The notes under the pieces are model-generated. The model did no database searches. It was given only the letters and a program-made list of their open reading frames with translations, and was not told the origin of the DNA. This document shows, piece by piece, positions 7,059 through 17,123 of a stretch of DNA of 64,000 bases. Location: assembly GCF_030730875.1 (NCBI RefSeq), contig NZ_JAVAMA010000009.1:175244-239243 (forward strand), written 5' to 3'. Both the position numbers and the translations under genes were made by a program. Each line of letters opens with the position of its first letter. Position 1 is the stretch's first letter. This stretch comes from Sphingomonas sp. DG1-23 (lineage in GTDB: Bacteria; Pseudomonadota; Alphaproteobacteria; Sphingomonadales; Sphingomonadaceae).

Positions 7059-9209
7059 ATGCGTCGTTTGCTTGCTTTTCTGATATTGGTGTTGAGCCTC
7101 GCGCTGCCGCCGGGCGCTCGCGCGGAGACGGGCTACGACCTGTGGTTGCGCTACCGCCCGGTCGAAGCGCCTTGGCAGGAGCGCTACGCGGCGCGGGTGA
7201 CGCACTATACCGTCGCTGCGCGTCCCACGGTGATAGCGGCCGCCAACGAGCTGCGGCGTGGCGTCGAGGGCATGCTCGGCTATGATCCGGTGTGGCGCGA
7301 AACGGTGATGGGCGACGGCGCGGTGGTGCTGGGCACGGGGACGTCGCCGCTGATCGCGCCGCTGGGGCTGCCGCTCACGCAGCTCGGGCCCGAGGGCTAC
7401 CTGATCCGTAGTGCGACGATTCAGGGCAAGCAGGTCACGGTGATCGCGGCCAATGGCGATGTCGGCGTGCTCTACGGGGTGTTCCGCTTCCTGAAGCTGA
7501 TGCAGATGCGCCAGCCGATCGACAATCTCGACATTTCCGAGGCGCCGAAGCTCAAGCTGCGCGTGCTCAACCATTGGGACAATCTCGATCGCTATGTCGA
7601 GCGCGGCTATGCCGGGGAGTCGATCTGGGACTGGCAGAAACTGCCGGGCTACAAGGACCCGCGCTACGTGGATTACGCGCGAGCGAACGCCTCGATCGGG
7701 ATCAACGGCACGGTGCTGACCAACGTCAATGCCAATGCCGATGCGCTGCGGCCCGAATGGCTGGCCAAGGTCAAGGCACTGGCTGAGATATTCCGGCCGT
7801 ACGGGATCCGGGTCTATCTGACCGCGCGTTTCTCGGCGCCGATCGAATTGGGCGGGCTCAAGACCGCCGATCCGCTCGATCCGCAGGTAGCCGGCTGGTG
7901 GAAGGCCAAGGTCGACGAGATTTACCGGGTGATCCCTGATTTTGGCGGATTCCTCGTCAAGGCCAATTCGGAAGGGCAGCCGGGGCCGTCGGACTACAAG
8001 CGCAGCCATGCCGAGGGCGCCAACATGCTCGCCGATGCGCTGGCGCCGCATAATGGCACGCTGATGTGGCGGGCGTTCGTCTATGCCGCGGAGAATCCGG
8101 ACGATCGGCACAAGCAGGCCTATGCCGAGTTCCACCCGCTGGACGGCAAGTTCCGCGACAACGTGCTGGTCCAGGTCAAGAACGGCGCGATCGACTTCCA
8201 GCCGCGCGAGCCATTCCATCCGCTGTTCGGCGCGATGCCCAAAACGCCGCTGATGATGGAATTCCAGATCACCAAGGAATATCTCGGCTTCGCGACCCAC
8301 CTGGCTTATCTCGGCACGATGTGGGAGGAAGCACTGCAGGCCGACACCTTCCGTCCGCACAAGGGGAGCACCGTCGCCGAACTGCTCGAAGCGCCGGTCG
8401 ACGCAAAGGCGGCGACGGGGATGGCGGGGGTCGCCAATATCGGCAGCGATCTGAACTGGTCGGGATCGCAATTCGATCAGGCGAACTGGTACGCGTTCGG
8501 GCGTTTCGCCTGGGATCCCGAAGCAAAGGCCGAACCGGTCGCGCGCGACTGGGCGGCGATGACATGGGGCAGCGATCCCGCGGTGACCGGGCCGATCGTC
8601 GCAATGATGATGGGCTCGCGCGAAGCGGTGGTCGATTACATGACTCCGCTCGGGCTCGGGCATCTGATGGCGACGGGACATCATTATGGGCCGGGGCCGT
8701 GGATTGCGGACCTCGCGCGGCCCGAATGGAACCCGGTTTACTACCACAAGGCCGACGCCGCCGGGATCGGCTTCGATCGCACCGCGCGGGGGACGAATGC
8801 GGTCGGCCAATATGCGCCGGCGGTGGCAGCGATCTTCGGCGACCGCAAACGCGTGCCCGAGCAATTCCTGCTCTGGTTCCACCATTTGCCGTGGGACTAT
8901 CGCACCCGTTCGGGCCGCATTTTGTGGGACGAGCTCGTCACGCGCTACGATCGGGGGGTCGATGCGGTGAAGACGATGCAGGCGGAGTGGGACGGGCTGA
9001 AGGACAAGGTTGACGAAAGGCGCTGGGCAGAGGTGCGCGATTTCCTCGCGATCCAGCGTGACGAGGCGCAATGGTGGCGCGACGCGTCGGTCGCCTATTT
9101 CCAGTCGGTGTCGAAGCGGCCGCTGCCCGCCGGCCATGCCGCCCCGGCGCATGATCTCGATTGGTACAAGGCGATCAAGACACCTTACGCACCCGGCAAC
9201 GGCAAGTAG
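7059..9209 (+). CDS. Alpha-glucuronidase, glycoside hydrolase family 67
   Basis: About 716 residues, the usual size for GH67 enzymes, which release 4-O-methyl-glucuronic acid from the end of aldouronic xylo-oligosaccharides. A Sec signal (MRRLLAFLILVLSLALPPGARA) starts at ATG 7059, preceded by GAGAGGATCAAA. An in-frame GTG at 7041 is less likely. Family features are RVLNHWDNLDRYVERGYAGESIWDW-type sequence near residues 165-190, FLVKANSEGQPGP (acid Glu), and KNGAIDFQPREP with MMEFQITKEYLG (catalytic carboxylates). The C-terminal helical domain contains LLWFHHLPWDY. Export suggests periplasmic processing of imported oligomers, with glucuronate then going through ManD. Confidence 0.94.
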   Translation: MRRLLAFLILVLSLALPPGARAETGYDLWLRYRPVEAPWQERYAARVTHYTVAARPTVIAAANELRRGVEGMLGYDPVWRETVMGDGAVVLGTGTSPLIAPLGLPLTQLGPEGYLIRSATIQGKQVTVIAANGDVGVLYGVFRFLKLMQMRQPIDNLDISEAPKLKLRVLNHWDNLDRYVERGYAGESIWDWQKLPGYKDPRYVDYARANASIGINGTVLTNVNANADALRPEWLAKVKALAEIFRPYGIRVYLTARFSAPIELGGLKTADPLDPQVAGWWKAKVDEIYRVIPDFGGFLVKANSEGQPGPSDYKRSHAEGANMLADALAPHNGTLMWRAFVYAAENPDDRHKQAYAEFHPLDGKFRDNVLVQVKNGAIDFQPREPFHPLFGAMPKTPLMMEFQITKEYLGFATHLAYLGTMWEEALQADTFRPHKGSTVAELLEAPVDAKAATGMAGVANIGSDLNWSGSQFDQANWYAFGRFAWDPEAKAEPVARDWAAMTWGSDPAVTGPIVAMMMGSREAVVDYMTPLGLGHLMATGHHYGPGPWIADLARPEWNPVYYHKADAAGIGFDRTARGTNAVGQYAPAVAAIFGDRKRVPEQFLLWFHHLPWDYRTRSGRILWDELVTRYDRGVDAVKTMQAEWDGLKDKVDERRWAEVRDFLAIQRDEAQWWRDASVAYFQSVSKRPLPAGHAAPAHDLDWYKAIKTPYAPGNGK

Positions 9210-9270
9210 CGACGGCCTTGCCTCGGCGAACGCCGGGCCTCGGGCTGCGAGCGCGGCGCCCTGCCACGAG

Positions 9271-9288
9271 ATCCCGGCTCGCCGGGAT
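9271..9288. terminator. Palindromic hairpin between convergent GH67 and cupin genes
   Basis: ATCCCGG-CTCG-CCGGGAT forms a perfect 7-bp stem with a 4-base loop between two convergent gene ends. It lacks a clear T-run, so it may be a weak bidirectional terminator or a copy of the GTCATCCCGG-type dispersed repeat also seen at 37899-38065. Confidence 0.5.
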
Positions 9289-9297
9289 GACGACGGA

Positions 9298-10314
9298 CTA
9301 GGGCCGGCCGAGCCCACGCATCAGATAGGCCTTGATGTACTGGCGCAACTGCCGGGTCGGCGCGCCGAGGACGCCGCGGCGCTCGGGGGGCAAATGCGCA
9401 GCGGGATCGCCGTGGCGCTGGAACACGAAGGTGTCGAACATCGCCGCCCAGGCGTCACGGCGCGCGGGCGGCAGATGGCTGACGGTCAGCACCGCATGAA
9501 CCATCGCGTCGAATCGCGCCGAGGCGTCGGGGGAATCGTTCCACCAGTAATTGACGAGGCAATTGAACGGCGCCAGCGCCTCGACCTGATGCCACCACAA
9601 AGCCGGGATGTAGATCGCGTCGCCGGGCCCAAGCTCGGCCGTCTGCGCCGCCGCCAGCGCTTCGCGGAAGCGCGGGAAGCGTTCCAAATCCGGCGCGTTC
9701 AGCGCGACCATGCTCGTCGGCTGCCCCGCGACGGTGTGATCGAGCGGGCCGACATAGAGATTGTGGATCTGATCCGGCGGGAAGAGCGTGAAGCGGCGCC
9801 GCCCTGCCGCGACACAGGCGACATTGTCCGATGCATCGAAATGGGTACTGATGATCGAGCGAGTACCCAGCCAGATCCGCGGCGGCGCGTCGATTTCGGC
9901 GAGCAAAGGCAGGGGATTGGCCTCGGCGAATCCGGGGAGCGTCTCGGCGGTCTCGAGCGCCCCGGCATAGATCGAAGACGCTGGTTCCTTGCCGATCACG
10001 CCCTGCAGATAGCGGAGCAACTCCGCGAATCCGCCGCGGCGGCGCTCGAAATTGAATCCTTTCAGGTCGGGCGAATAGAAGAAGCGCCCGCCGATTTCGG
10101 GCGCGCCGACGAACGCCTCCGCGCTGGCGCCACGATCGAAGCGGAGCAGATGCGCCGCCATCGCCTCGACCGATTCCCCGCCCGCCGCCACTACGGGCCA
10201 GTCGCGTACCAGCCCGCGGATGACGACGGGCGCATAGCCGGCGACGATTTCGCGCTGGAAGGTGGCAACGTCGGGCGCGGCGATCTCGCGGATGGGAGAG
10301 AGGAGCGCGGTCAT
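9298..10314 (-). CDS. Cupin-like (JmjC-type) protein of a TonB-receptor locus
   Basis: 338 residues of the cupin_8/JmjC-related fold. IISTHFDASDNVACVAAGRRRFTLFPP carries the HxD iron-ligand pair, and ALWWHQVEAL supplies the distal His. PDQIHNLYVGP and the later NYWWNDS are typical for the family. Family members are Fe(II)/2-oxoglutarate hydroxylases or their inactive relatives, and the substrate here is unknown. It follows the TonB-dependent receptor on the same strand, but a strong terminator separates the two. Genes of this type recur beside receptor and halogenase-like genes in sphingomonads and Caulobacter, which suggests a shared unexplained function. No signal peptide is seen. Confidence 0.82.
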   Translation of the reverse strand: MTALLSPIREIAAPDVATFQREIVAGYAPVVIRGLVRDWPVVAAGGESVEAMAAHLLRFDRGASAEAFVGAPEIGGRFFYSPDLKGFNFERRRGGFAELLRYLQGVIGKEPASSIYAGALETAETLPGFAEANPLPLLAEIDAPPRIWLGTRSIISTHFDASDNVACVAAGRRRFTLFPPDQIHNLYVGPLDHTVAGQPTSMVALNAPDLERFPRFREALAAAQTAELGPGDAIYIPALWWHQVEALAPFNCLVNYWWNDSPDASARFDAMVHAVLTVSHLPPARRDAWAAMFDTFVFQRHGDPAAHLPPERRGVLGAPTRQLRQYIKAYLMRGLGRP

Positions 10315-10411
10315 GATAGGTATCTAGAGCCTTTCCGGACCGGCTCGCCATAGCGCACACCGTCGCAGGACCTTCGGCCCGCCTCTTCCCGCTCACGCAA
10401 GTGATAGAGTG

Positions 10412-10446
10412 AAAAAAATGGCGTCGCGAGGGAGACCCGCGACGCC
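10412..10446 (-). terminator. Rho-independent terminator after the TonB-dependent receptor
   Basis: On the minus strand a perfect 9-bp stem (GGCGTCGCG with CGCGACGCC, 9-base loop) is followed directly by ATTTTTTTC. It lies about 25 bp after the receptor stop codon and should separate it from the cupin gene. Confidence 0.85.
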
Positions 10447-10468
10447 AAGGCAGGGTGTTGGGGAGAGA

Positions 10469-13400
10469 TCAGAAGCTGAAGCGCATGATACCCGCGATGC
10501 GGCGGTCGTTCATGTACCAGCCGCGCGGCACTTCGGTGTTCTCGCCGTCGAGGCCGGTGACCACCGCACTGGTCTTGACCACTTCGTTGAGCAGGTTCGA
10601 GCCCTGGATGCCGATCTTCACATTGTCCGACAGCGCATAGAAGATCGACGCGTCGAGCTGACCGGTCGCCTTGTTGATGATCGGGTCGTTGGGCACGATC
10701 ACGTCGCGGATGGTCAGCAGGAAGTCCGACCGCCACGAATAGGTCGCGCGCAGCGAGAGCGGGCCGATGTCGAGGAAGGGCGTGACGTTGACATTGTGCT
10801 TCGACAGACCCTGCAGCGGCAGGCTCGCCAGGTCCACGGTGGTCACACGGCCAGCGCCCACATCCGGATCCGTTTCGGAAAGCGTGCTCTGCGGCACGCC
10901 CGACGAATCGATATAGGTGTAATTGGCCTGCAGGCCGAGGCCCTTGAGCACGCCCGGCAAAAAGTCGAAGGTTTGCTGATAGGCGACTTCCACGCCTTTG
11001 ATCTTGCCGGTTTCCGAAGCGTTGACCGGGGTGGTGACGACGGCCGGGAAGGTCGCGTTATTGTTGGTGAAGTCGATGCGAAGCGTGCTGTTGGTCAGCA
11101 CGTTGTGGAGTCGTTTGTAGAAGGCCGATACAGTGAGCTGACCGACGCTCGAGAAATACCATTCCGCGGTCAGGTCGAAATTGTCGCCGGTAGTGGGCTT
11201 CAGATAGGGATTGCCCGCCGTGATCGTGCCCTGCAGCGTGAAGCTGTTCGTGATCGCGTTGCCGTTCGCGTCCACGTTCTGGACCGGCGCCAGATTCACG
11301 TTGAAATAATTGCGGGTCAGGCCGGTGGCGGGCGGCGCGACGCCTTTGAAATAGGCGGCGCGGAACTGGAGCCCGCCGCCCACTTCGAGCTTCACGTTCG
11401 CGCTCGGCAGCCAATATTCGTAGCTGGTCTTCACGTTGTTGGGGATGAGCGCCCCATTGAGGAAACCGCGGGCGGCATTCCGCGTCGCGGCCGGGAAGGT
11501 GCAGAAGGGTGGCGGATTCTGGCCCGCCGGCACGGCCGCGCAATCCGCTTCGCTCGCGAACGGCGTGCCCGGTTGCGGGAAGGACAGGAAGCCGCCCGCA
11601 GTACGATCGGTCCTGGTGTAGCGAACCCCCGCATTGCCGCTCAGGCGCAGTCCGTTGCCGAACTCGCTGTCGAAGCGCGCCATGAAATAGGCGGCCTTGT
11701 TCGTCTCCCGGATCGGATTGATTTCACCGGGAAGGAACGGCGTGCCGGCAACTACGCCGCAACGCTGGGCGAGCGGGTTCCAGCCGTCGTTGCGCACCAC
11801 GCCGTCGCCGCACGCCGTGGTCGGCGGACGCCACTCGCGGTTAATCGCCGTGGCATAGGCTGCATATTGGTCGTAATTCTTGATGATGTTCGAGCCGTAG
11901 AACAGCCGTCCCTGGCCCGCCAGCGGGTTGGGGGCCTGGCCCTGAAAGAAATTGTCGAAATAATAAGGCACATTGGCCGCGATGCCGATCGGCGTGCCAC
12001 CCGTTCCGCCGGAGATGCCGTCGACCGGATCGTCGAGCCATACCGGCCCGCCGCTGCCCCATTGCTCGGTGATCACACCCCAATTGTAGGTCGAGAAGCG
12101 TGCCGTCTGGTCGCGATCGGCGTAGCGGACGCCGGCCTTGATCGATTTGAGGAAGCCGCTCTCGGGAAAGGCATATTCGAGATCGAGCCGCGCAGCATCC
12201 GAATTGCCGTTGCTGTCCTCGATATGATCCATCGCGGCGCGCGGGAAGCTGTTGAACGGATCGGTAAAGCTGGTGTGCCCGGCGGTAAAATAGGATGGGG
12301 AGAACTGCGATCCCGGAACCGTCGAGGCCCCTGCGCGCGCGCCGAAGCCTGCGCAGTCGGTGTTGTTTGCAGGATCGGTGTCGGGCGGATTTTGCGAGTT
12401 GGCCGCCGGCCCCGAGCAAACTTGCGGCGGCAGAAACTGCACGATCGGATAATCGCTGCCGCGCAGCTGGATCGACGCATTCTGATAAGTCGAGTTCCAC
12501 AGCGTGTGGTCGGCGACGTAGGTGGTCGAATCGACATGCTGATAGTCGAGCGACAGGTTCAGCCGCTCGTTGACGTCCCATTTGAAGTTGAAGCCGTAAT
12601 CGTCGGTGACGAGTCTCTCGTCATGGTAGCGCGCGATATTGTTGCTCTGCAGACCCATCATGGGCGTGCGCGCGTCGCCGGGCGTATTCTGATCGGCGCG
12701 CCAGCCGGTAATGCCGGTGATCGTGCCGCTGGCGAACAGTCCGTCTTCGTCGAATTCCAGCGTCGTGCCGGGCACCCGGCGCGAGTCACCATTGTTGGTG
12801 ACGTTGTCGGTCGCGATCTCGACCGTATGCTCGCTCCATGCCTGCCGCGCGTCGGAGCGCAGGAACTGGAACACCGCTTCCATCGAGCCGTCGCTGCTGC
12901 GCCACTGCGCGGCGGCCGAATAGCCGTAACGGGTGCGGTCGAATTCCTGGCTGCCGAGCACCGCGCCGCGCGGGAAAAGCACGCGGCCTGCCGGCGTCGC
13001 CCCCGGGTTCTGGACGACGTCGCCGTCGGAATACAGGTTGCGAATGCGGAAGCTCGACACCTGCAGGCGATCGGCGCGGCTCTTGAGGTTCGAATAAGAC
13101 GCACTGGCGAGGAAGCCGATCTCGCCGATCCCCGTATCCCAGCGATTGCTGATGATAGCGTTGAGGTTGGCGCTGGGCTCCTTCTGGAAGTCGCCATAAT
13201 TCATCTCCGCCGAGGCGGCGAGGACGAATCCCTTCGCGTCGAACGGCGTGCGCGTGCGTAGATTGACCACGCCGGCGATGCCGCCCTCGATGCGATCGGC
13301 CGAGGGCGACTTGAACACGTCGACGCCGCCCATCAGCTCTGAGGGCACATCGGCGAAACTCAGCGAGCGCCCGTTATTGGCGCTGAACGCCTCGCGGCCG

Positions 13401-13858
13401 TTGAACTCCGAGCGGACATAAGTGAGGCCGCGCACCACCACGCCCGATCCTTCGACCGAGAAGTGATCGGGATCGACGCCGGCGGCGAAGCGATTGATCG
13501 CGACGCCCGGAATGCGCTGGAGCGTCTCGGTGACCGATCGGTCAGGAAGGGCGCCGATGTCTTCGGCGGTGACCGAGTCGACGATCACGTCCGAATTGCG
13601 CTTGAGCTGCTGCGCGCTCTGCAGCGACTGGCGATAGCCCTGAACGACGATTTCGTCGCCGGCCGGTGTCTCCTGGACCGCCGCGTCGCCGGTATCTTGG
13701 GCGGCAGGCGGCATGGCCAGCGGCGAAGCCTCGGTCTGCGCCCAGGCCGAACCTGCCCCGAACAGGCACAAAGCCGCGGCGGACACGCCCGCCCGAAGCA
13801 TTCCCGACCCAATTTTCGCGGCATTTTCAGATGCATGAATAGCGTGCTGCTTGCGCAT
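10469..13858 (-). CDS. TonB-dependent outer-membrane receptor of the xylan locus
   Basis: 1129 residues, at the large end for this family. A signal peptide ending GAGSAWAQ is followed by the plug domain (EIVVQGYRQSLQSAQQLKRNSDVIVDSVTAEDIGALPDRSVTETLQRIPGV) and a long beta-barrel. The chain ends in RIAGIMRFSF, with the terminal Phe required for barrel insertion. It should carry a bulky substrate, here most likely xylo-oligosaccharides, across the outer membrane using TonB energy. The ligand is inferred from neighbours. The ATG at 13858 follows GGGAGGGGG; TTG 13861 is an alternative. A LacI operator at 13876 lies immediately upstream of that ribosome site, so repression by sugar-free regulator is likely. 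Confidence 0.93.
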   Translation of the reverse strand: MRKQHAIHASENAAKIGSGMLRAGVSAAALCLFGAGSAWAQTEASPLAMPPAAQDTGDAAVQETPAGDEIVVQGYRQSLQSAQQLKRNSDVIVDSVTAEDIGALPDRSVTETLQRIPGVAINRFAAGVDPDHFSVEGSGVVVRGLTYVRSEFNGREAFSANNGRSLSFADVPSELMGGVDVFKSPSADRIEGGIAGVVNLRTRTPFDAKGFVLAASAEMNYGDFQKEPSANLNAIISNRWDTGIGEIGFLASASYSNLKSRADRLQVSSFRIRNLYSDGDVVQNPGATPAGRVLFPRGAVLGSQEFDRTRYGYSAAAQWRSSDGSMEAVFQFLRSDARQAWSEHTVEIATDNVTNNGDSRRVPGTTLEFDEDGLFASGTITGITGWRADQNTPGDARTPMMGLQSNNIARYHDERLVTDDYGFNFKWDVNERLNLSLDYQHVDSTTYVADHTLWNSTYQNASIQLRGSDYPIVQFLPPQVCSGPAANSQNPPDTDPANNTDCAGFGARAGASTVPGSQFSPSYFTAGHTSFTDPFNSFPRAAMDHIEDSNGNSDAARLDLEYAFPESGFLKSIKAGVRYADRDQTARFSTYNWGVITEQWGSGGPVWLDDPVDGISGGTGGTPIGIAANVPYYFDNFFQGQAPNPLAGQGRLFYGSNIIKNYDQYAAYATAINREWRPPTTACGDGVVRNDGWNPLAQRCGVVAGTPFLPGEINPIRETNKAAYFMARFDSEFGNGLRLSGNAGVRYTRTDRTAGGFLSFPQPGTPFASEADCAAVPAGQNPPPFCTFPAATRNAARGFLNGALIPNNVKTSYEYWLPSANVKLEVGGGLQFRAAYFKGVAPPATGLTRNYFNVNLAPVQNVDANGNAITNSFTLQGTITAGNPYLKPTTGDNFDLTAEWYFSSVGQLTVSAFYKRLHNVLTNSTLRIDFTNNNATFPAVVTTPVNASETGKIKGVEVAYQQTFDFLPGVLKGLGLQANYTYIDSSGVPQSTLSETDPDVGAGRVTTVDLASLPLQGLSKHNVNVTPFLDIGPLSLRATYSWRSDFLLTIRDVIVPNDPIINKATGQLDASIFYALSDNVKIGIQGSNLLNEVVKTSAVVTGLDGENTEVPRGWYMNDRRIAGIMRFSF

Positions 13859-13875
13859 CAAGCGTCCCCCTCCCG

Positions 13876-13889
13876 TGTTAGCGCTACCA
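13876..13889. promoter_or_regulatory. LacI-type operator upstream of the TonB-dependent receptor
   Basis: TGTTAGCGCTACCA matches the 6983 palindrome at 13 of 14 positions. It lies 17 bp before the receptor start, close enough to block transcription initiation or early elongation. Confidence 0.75.
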
Positions 13890-14053
13890 TTTGCTGGCGC
13901 GAATTGTTGTAGTTATGTGACATGGGTAGAATAGGTTCGTAGCAAAGATCAAGACACATAGTGACACGGCCGCGCTTATGTGCTGATTTTGCAACGCTTT
14001 TGCTGCGATGCAACGAGGAATGGTCTCACCGGACGCATGAAGCGCCCAGAATG

Positions 14054-14067
14054 TGGGAGCGCTAACA
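14054..14067. promoter_or_regulatory. LacI-type operator upstream of the halogenase-GH43-GH9 operon
   Basis: TGGGAGCGCTAACA is another member of the 14-bp family, with two mismatches from symmetry. It is 51 bp before the first gene of the plus-strand operon. Together with 13876 it gives the 260-bp divergent region two operators about 180 bp apart, which would permit looping. Confidence 0.68.
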
Positions 14068-14118
14068 TCGCGGAGAGGGGAAGATGCTGAATTTGTTGCG
14101 ATGGCGTCAGAAAGGTCG

Positions 14119-15624
14119 ATGAGCGGCCCGATTCGGAGCGTCGTCATCGTCGGTGGCGGCACGGCGGGCTGGATGACCGCGTCGGCACTGGCGCGAATGG
14201 CACGCGCCGGGGTTCAGATTACCTTGGTCGAATCGGAGGCGATCGGCACCGTTGGCGTCGGCGAGGCGACGATTCCGCCGATCCGCACCTTCAATGCGAT
14301 GCTCGGAATCGACGAGAATGATTTCCTCGCCCACACGCAGGGATCGATGAAGCTCGGGATCGAGTTCGTCGACTGGAACGCCGCCGGCCACCGCTATCTT
14401 CATCCGTTCGGGGAATATGGCTTCGATATCGAAGCGGTGAAATTCCATCAGGTTTGGCGCAGGCTCCATGCAGCAGGGCGGGCGGGCGTGCTCGACGACT
14501 ATAGCCTTTGCGCGCTTGCGGCGCGGCTGAACCGCTACGCGGCGCCCGATGGTAATCCTGCGTCGCCGCTTTCGCGGCTGGTTCAGGCTTATCATTTCGA
14601 CGCTTCGCTCTACGCTTGCTATCTGCGCGGCTACGCCGAGGCGCGGGGCGTGGTCCGGCGCGAGGGCAGGATCACGCAGGTCGTGCTGCGCGGCGCGGAC
14701 GGTTTCATCGAAGCGGTGACGCTCGAGGACGGGACGCGGATCGAGGGGGAATTGTTCGTCGACTGCTCCGGTTTTCGCGGGTTGCTGATCGAGGAGGCGC
14801 TCCACACCGGCTATGAGGAATGGACGCATTGGCTGCCGTGCGACCGAGCGCTCGCGGTTCCGACGGTCAGCGCGTCGCCGCTAGCGCCGTATACGCGCGC
14901 GACCGCGCGTACCGCAGGATGGCAGTGGCGGATCCCGCTCCAGCACCGCACCGGGAACGGCCATGTCTATTCGAGCGCGCATGTCTCGGACGACGAGGCG
15001 GCAGCAACCCTGCTCGCCAATCTCGACGGCGAACCCTTGGGCGATCCGCGGCAATTGCGCTTCACCGCCGGGCGGCGGAAGCTGGCGTGGAACCGCAACT
15101 GCGTCGCGATCGGGCTGTCGGGCGGGTTTCTCGAGCCGCTCGAATCGACCAGCATCCATTTGATCCAGGCAGGCATCTCGCGGCTGCTCGCCTTGTTTCC
15201 CGACCAAGGCTGGGGCGCGGCCGAGCGCGACAGCTACAATGATTTCACGCGCGTCCAATATGAGCAGGTCCGCGACTTCGTCATCCTTCATTACAAGGCG
15301 AACGGGCGCGACGAGCCCTTGTGGCGGCAGGTCCGCGAGATGGCGGTGCCCGAAAGCCTGACCCGCCGCATCGCGCTGTTCCGCAACCGTGGCCGCGTAT
15401 TCCGGCGCGACGACGAATTGTTCGCCGAGACGAGCTGGATCGCCGTGATGTTGGGGCAGGGGATCACCCCGGCCGGCTGGGATCCGCTCGCCGACGCGCT
15501 CGATATGGATCAGCTCGCCGCGATGCTCGAACGAATCCGCTCGACTTTCCACCGCGCCGCCGAGGCGATGCCCGATCATGCGGCATATCTGGCGCGCCAT
15601 TGTCCTGCCCGGGGAACCGCATGA
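14119..15624 (+). CDS. Tryptophan-halogenase-like flavoprotein (first copy)
   Basis: About 501 residues of the FAD-dependent halogenase family (PrnA/RebH-like). The FAD-binding [10 protein letters not shown] lies near residues 12-21. [13 protein letters not shown] carries the Lys expected to be catalytic, [13 protein letters not shown] contains the WxWxIP halogenase signature, and [11 protein letters not shown] is the conserved chloride/active-site segment. Start ATG 14119 follows AAAGG; the frame continues upstream into the operator, so longer starts are unlikely. It overlaps the second copy by ATGA. Such genes are common in receptor-linked sugar loci, where the natural substrate is unknown and is probably not free tryptophan. 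A flavin reductase partner is not encoded nearby. Confidence 0.88.
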   Translation: MSGPIRSVVIVGGGTAGWMTASALARMARAGVQITLVESEAIGTVGVGEATIPPIRTFNAMLGIDENDFLAHTQGSMKLGIEFVDWNAAGHRYLHPFGEYGFDIEAVKFHQVWRRLHAAGRAGVLDDYSLCALAARLNRYAAPDGNPASPLSRLVQAYHFDASLYACYLRGYAEARGVVRREGRITQVVLRGADGFIEAVTLEDGTRIEGELFVDCSGFRGLLIEEALHTGYEEWTHWLPCDRALAVPTVSASPLAPYTRATARTAGWQWRIPLQHRTGNGHVYSSAHVSDDEAAATLLANLDGEPLGDPRQLRFTAGRRKLAWNRNCVAIGLSGGFLEPLESTSIHLIQAGISRLLALFPDQGWGAAERDSYNDFTRVQYEQVRDFVILHYKANGRDEPLWRQVREMAVPESLTRRIALFRNRGRVFRRDDELFAETSWIAVMLGQGITPAGWDPLADALDMDQLAAMLERIRSTFHRAAEAMPDHAAYLARHCPARGTA

Positions 15625-17123
15625 CCGACAATCGCATCCGCAACATCGTCATCGTCGGCGGCGGCACCGCCGGCTGGATGAGCGCCGCGACCTTCGCCCG
15701 CATCCTCGGCCCCGATTACGCACAGGTCACGCTGATCGAATCGGACGATATCGGCATCATCGGGGTGGGCGAGGCGACCATCCCGCAAATGGCGACCTTC
15801 AACCGGATGCTCGGTATCGACGAGAACGCATTCATGCGGGCGACAAGGGGCAGCTTCAAGCTGGGCATCCAGTTCGTCGATTGGGGTCGGCAGGGACACA
15901 CCTATTTTCACCCGTTCGGCAAATATGGCGTGGACATGAAGGGCGTGTCGTTCCACGCCTTCTTCCTGCGGCTTCATCAGATGGGCGAGGCGCCCGATGT
16001 CGATGCCTGGTCGCTTCAGGCCACGGCGTCGCGAAGCAACAAGTTCATGCGGCCGATCGACGCCGGGAATTCGCCGCTTTCCGAAATTCCCTATGCCTTT
16101 CACTTCGACGCGGGGCTCTATGCGCGCTTCCTGCGCGGCTATGCCGAGGAGCGCGGCGTCGTCCGGCGCGAGGGCAAGATCGTCGATGTGAAGCTGCGCG
16201 GCGAGGACGGCTTCGTCCAGTCGGTGGTGATGGAGGACGGGAGCGAGATCCACGGCGATCTGTTCGTCGATTGCTCGGGTTTTCGCGGGTTGATCATCGA
16301 GAAGGCGTTACAGGCGGGGTTTACCGACTGGTCGCACCATCTGCCGTGCGACCGGGCGATCGCAGTGCCGTGCGAGAGCGTCGACGAGTGGACGCCGTAT
16401 ACCCGCTCGACCGCGCACGCCGCCGGCTGGCAATGGCGCATCCCGCTCCAGCATCGCATCGGCAACGGCCATGTCTTCTGCTCGGAATATATGTCCGACG
16501 ACGAGGCGACTGCGATCCTCCTTTCCAATCTGGACGGCAAGCCGCTCGCGGAGCCGCGCACCGTCCCGTTCAAGACCGGGCACCGCAACAAGTTCTGGAT
16601 CAGGAATTGCGTCGCGATGGGGTTGGCGGGGGGCTTTATCGAGCCGCTCGAATCGACGGCGATCTGGCTGATCCAGAGCGGGCTTTCACGCTTCCTGACG
16701 ATGTTTCCCGACAAGCATTGCAATCAGGCAGACATAGACCGCTACAATCGCATCATGGCGACCGATTATGAGGAGATACGTGACTTCATCATCCTCCATT
16801 ACCACGCCACCGAACGCGCAGATTCGCCTTTCTGGGACCGCTGCCGGACGATGGAGATCCCGGAACGGTTGGCGGAGAAGATGCGGGTATTCCGCAGTCA
16901 TGGCCGGGCATTTCGCGAGAATGAGGAATTGTTCAACGATACCAGCTGGTTTGCGGTGATGTATGGCCAGCTGATGCAGCCGCAGGGTTTCGATCCGGTG
17001 GCGGAAGTGTTGAGCCTCGATGAGACACGGTCGCGGCTGGCGCATATCCGCGAGGCGATTGCCAATTCAGCCGACTATATGCCGAAGCACCGCGACTTCA
17101 TTCGGGAAAATTGTGCGGCATGA
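15621..17123 (+). CDS. Tryptophan-halogenase-like flavoprotein (second copy)
   Basis: 500 residues, a diverged tandem paralogue of the preceding gene. It has the same landmarks: [12 protein letters not shown] at the N-terminus, [27 protein letters not shown] and [11 protein letters not shown]. The ATG at 15621 overlaps the upstream stop as ATGA, and the gene's own TGA overlaps the ATG of the GH43 gene in the same way, so the three are translationally coupled. The two copies differ mostly in the region after residue 100 that would shape the substrate pocket (for example [22 protein letters not shown] here), suggesting different substrates rather than simple dosage. Confidence 0.88.
   Translation: MTDNRIRNIVIVGGGTAGWMSAATFARILGPDYAQVTLIESDDIGIIGVGEATIPQMATFNRMLGIDENAFMRATRGSFKLGIQFVDWGRQGHTYFHPFGKYGVDMKGVSFHAFFLRLHQMGEAPDVDAWSLQATASRSNKFMRPIDAGNSPLSEIPYAFHFDAGLYARFLRGYAEERGVVRREGKIVDVKLRGEDGFVQSVVMEDGSEIHGDLFVDCSGFRGLIIEKALQAGFTDWSHHLPCDRAIAVPCESVDEWTPYTRSTAHAAGWQWRIPLQHRIGNGHVFCSEYMSDDEATAILLSNLDGKPLAEPRTVPFKTGHRNKFWIRNCVAMGLAGGFIEPLESTAIWLIQSGLSRFLTMFPDKHCNQADIDRYNRIMATDYEEIRDFIILHYHATERADSPFWDRCRTMEIPERLAEKMRVFRSHGRAFRENEELFNDTSWFAVMYGQLMQPQGFDPVAEVLSLDETRSRLAHIREAIANSADYMPKHRDFIRENCAA

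Noticed and set aside
7008..9317. A 769-codon frame on the minus strand opposite GH67
   Set aside because: Same shadow effect; the plus strand encodes a full GH67 enzyme with signal peptide and catalytic motifs.
10409..13261. A 950-codon open frame on the plus strand opposite the TonB-dependent receptor
   Set aside because: It is the antisense shadow of a real GC-rich gene: Arg/Ala/Gly/Asp-rich low-information translation, no ribosome site and no recognisable domain, whereas the minus strand gives a complete receptor.
14119..17123. Secondary-metabolite (halogenated indole) cluster
   Set aside because: No other biosynthetic genes are present; the halogenase-like genes are coupled to glycosidases and controlled by a sugar operator.
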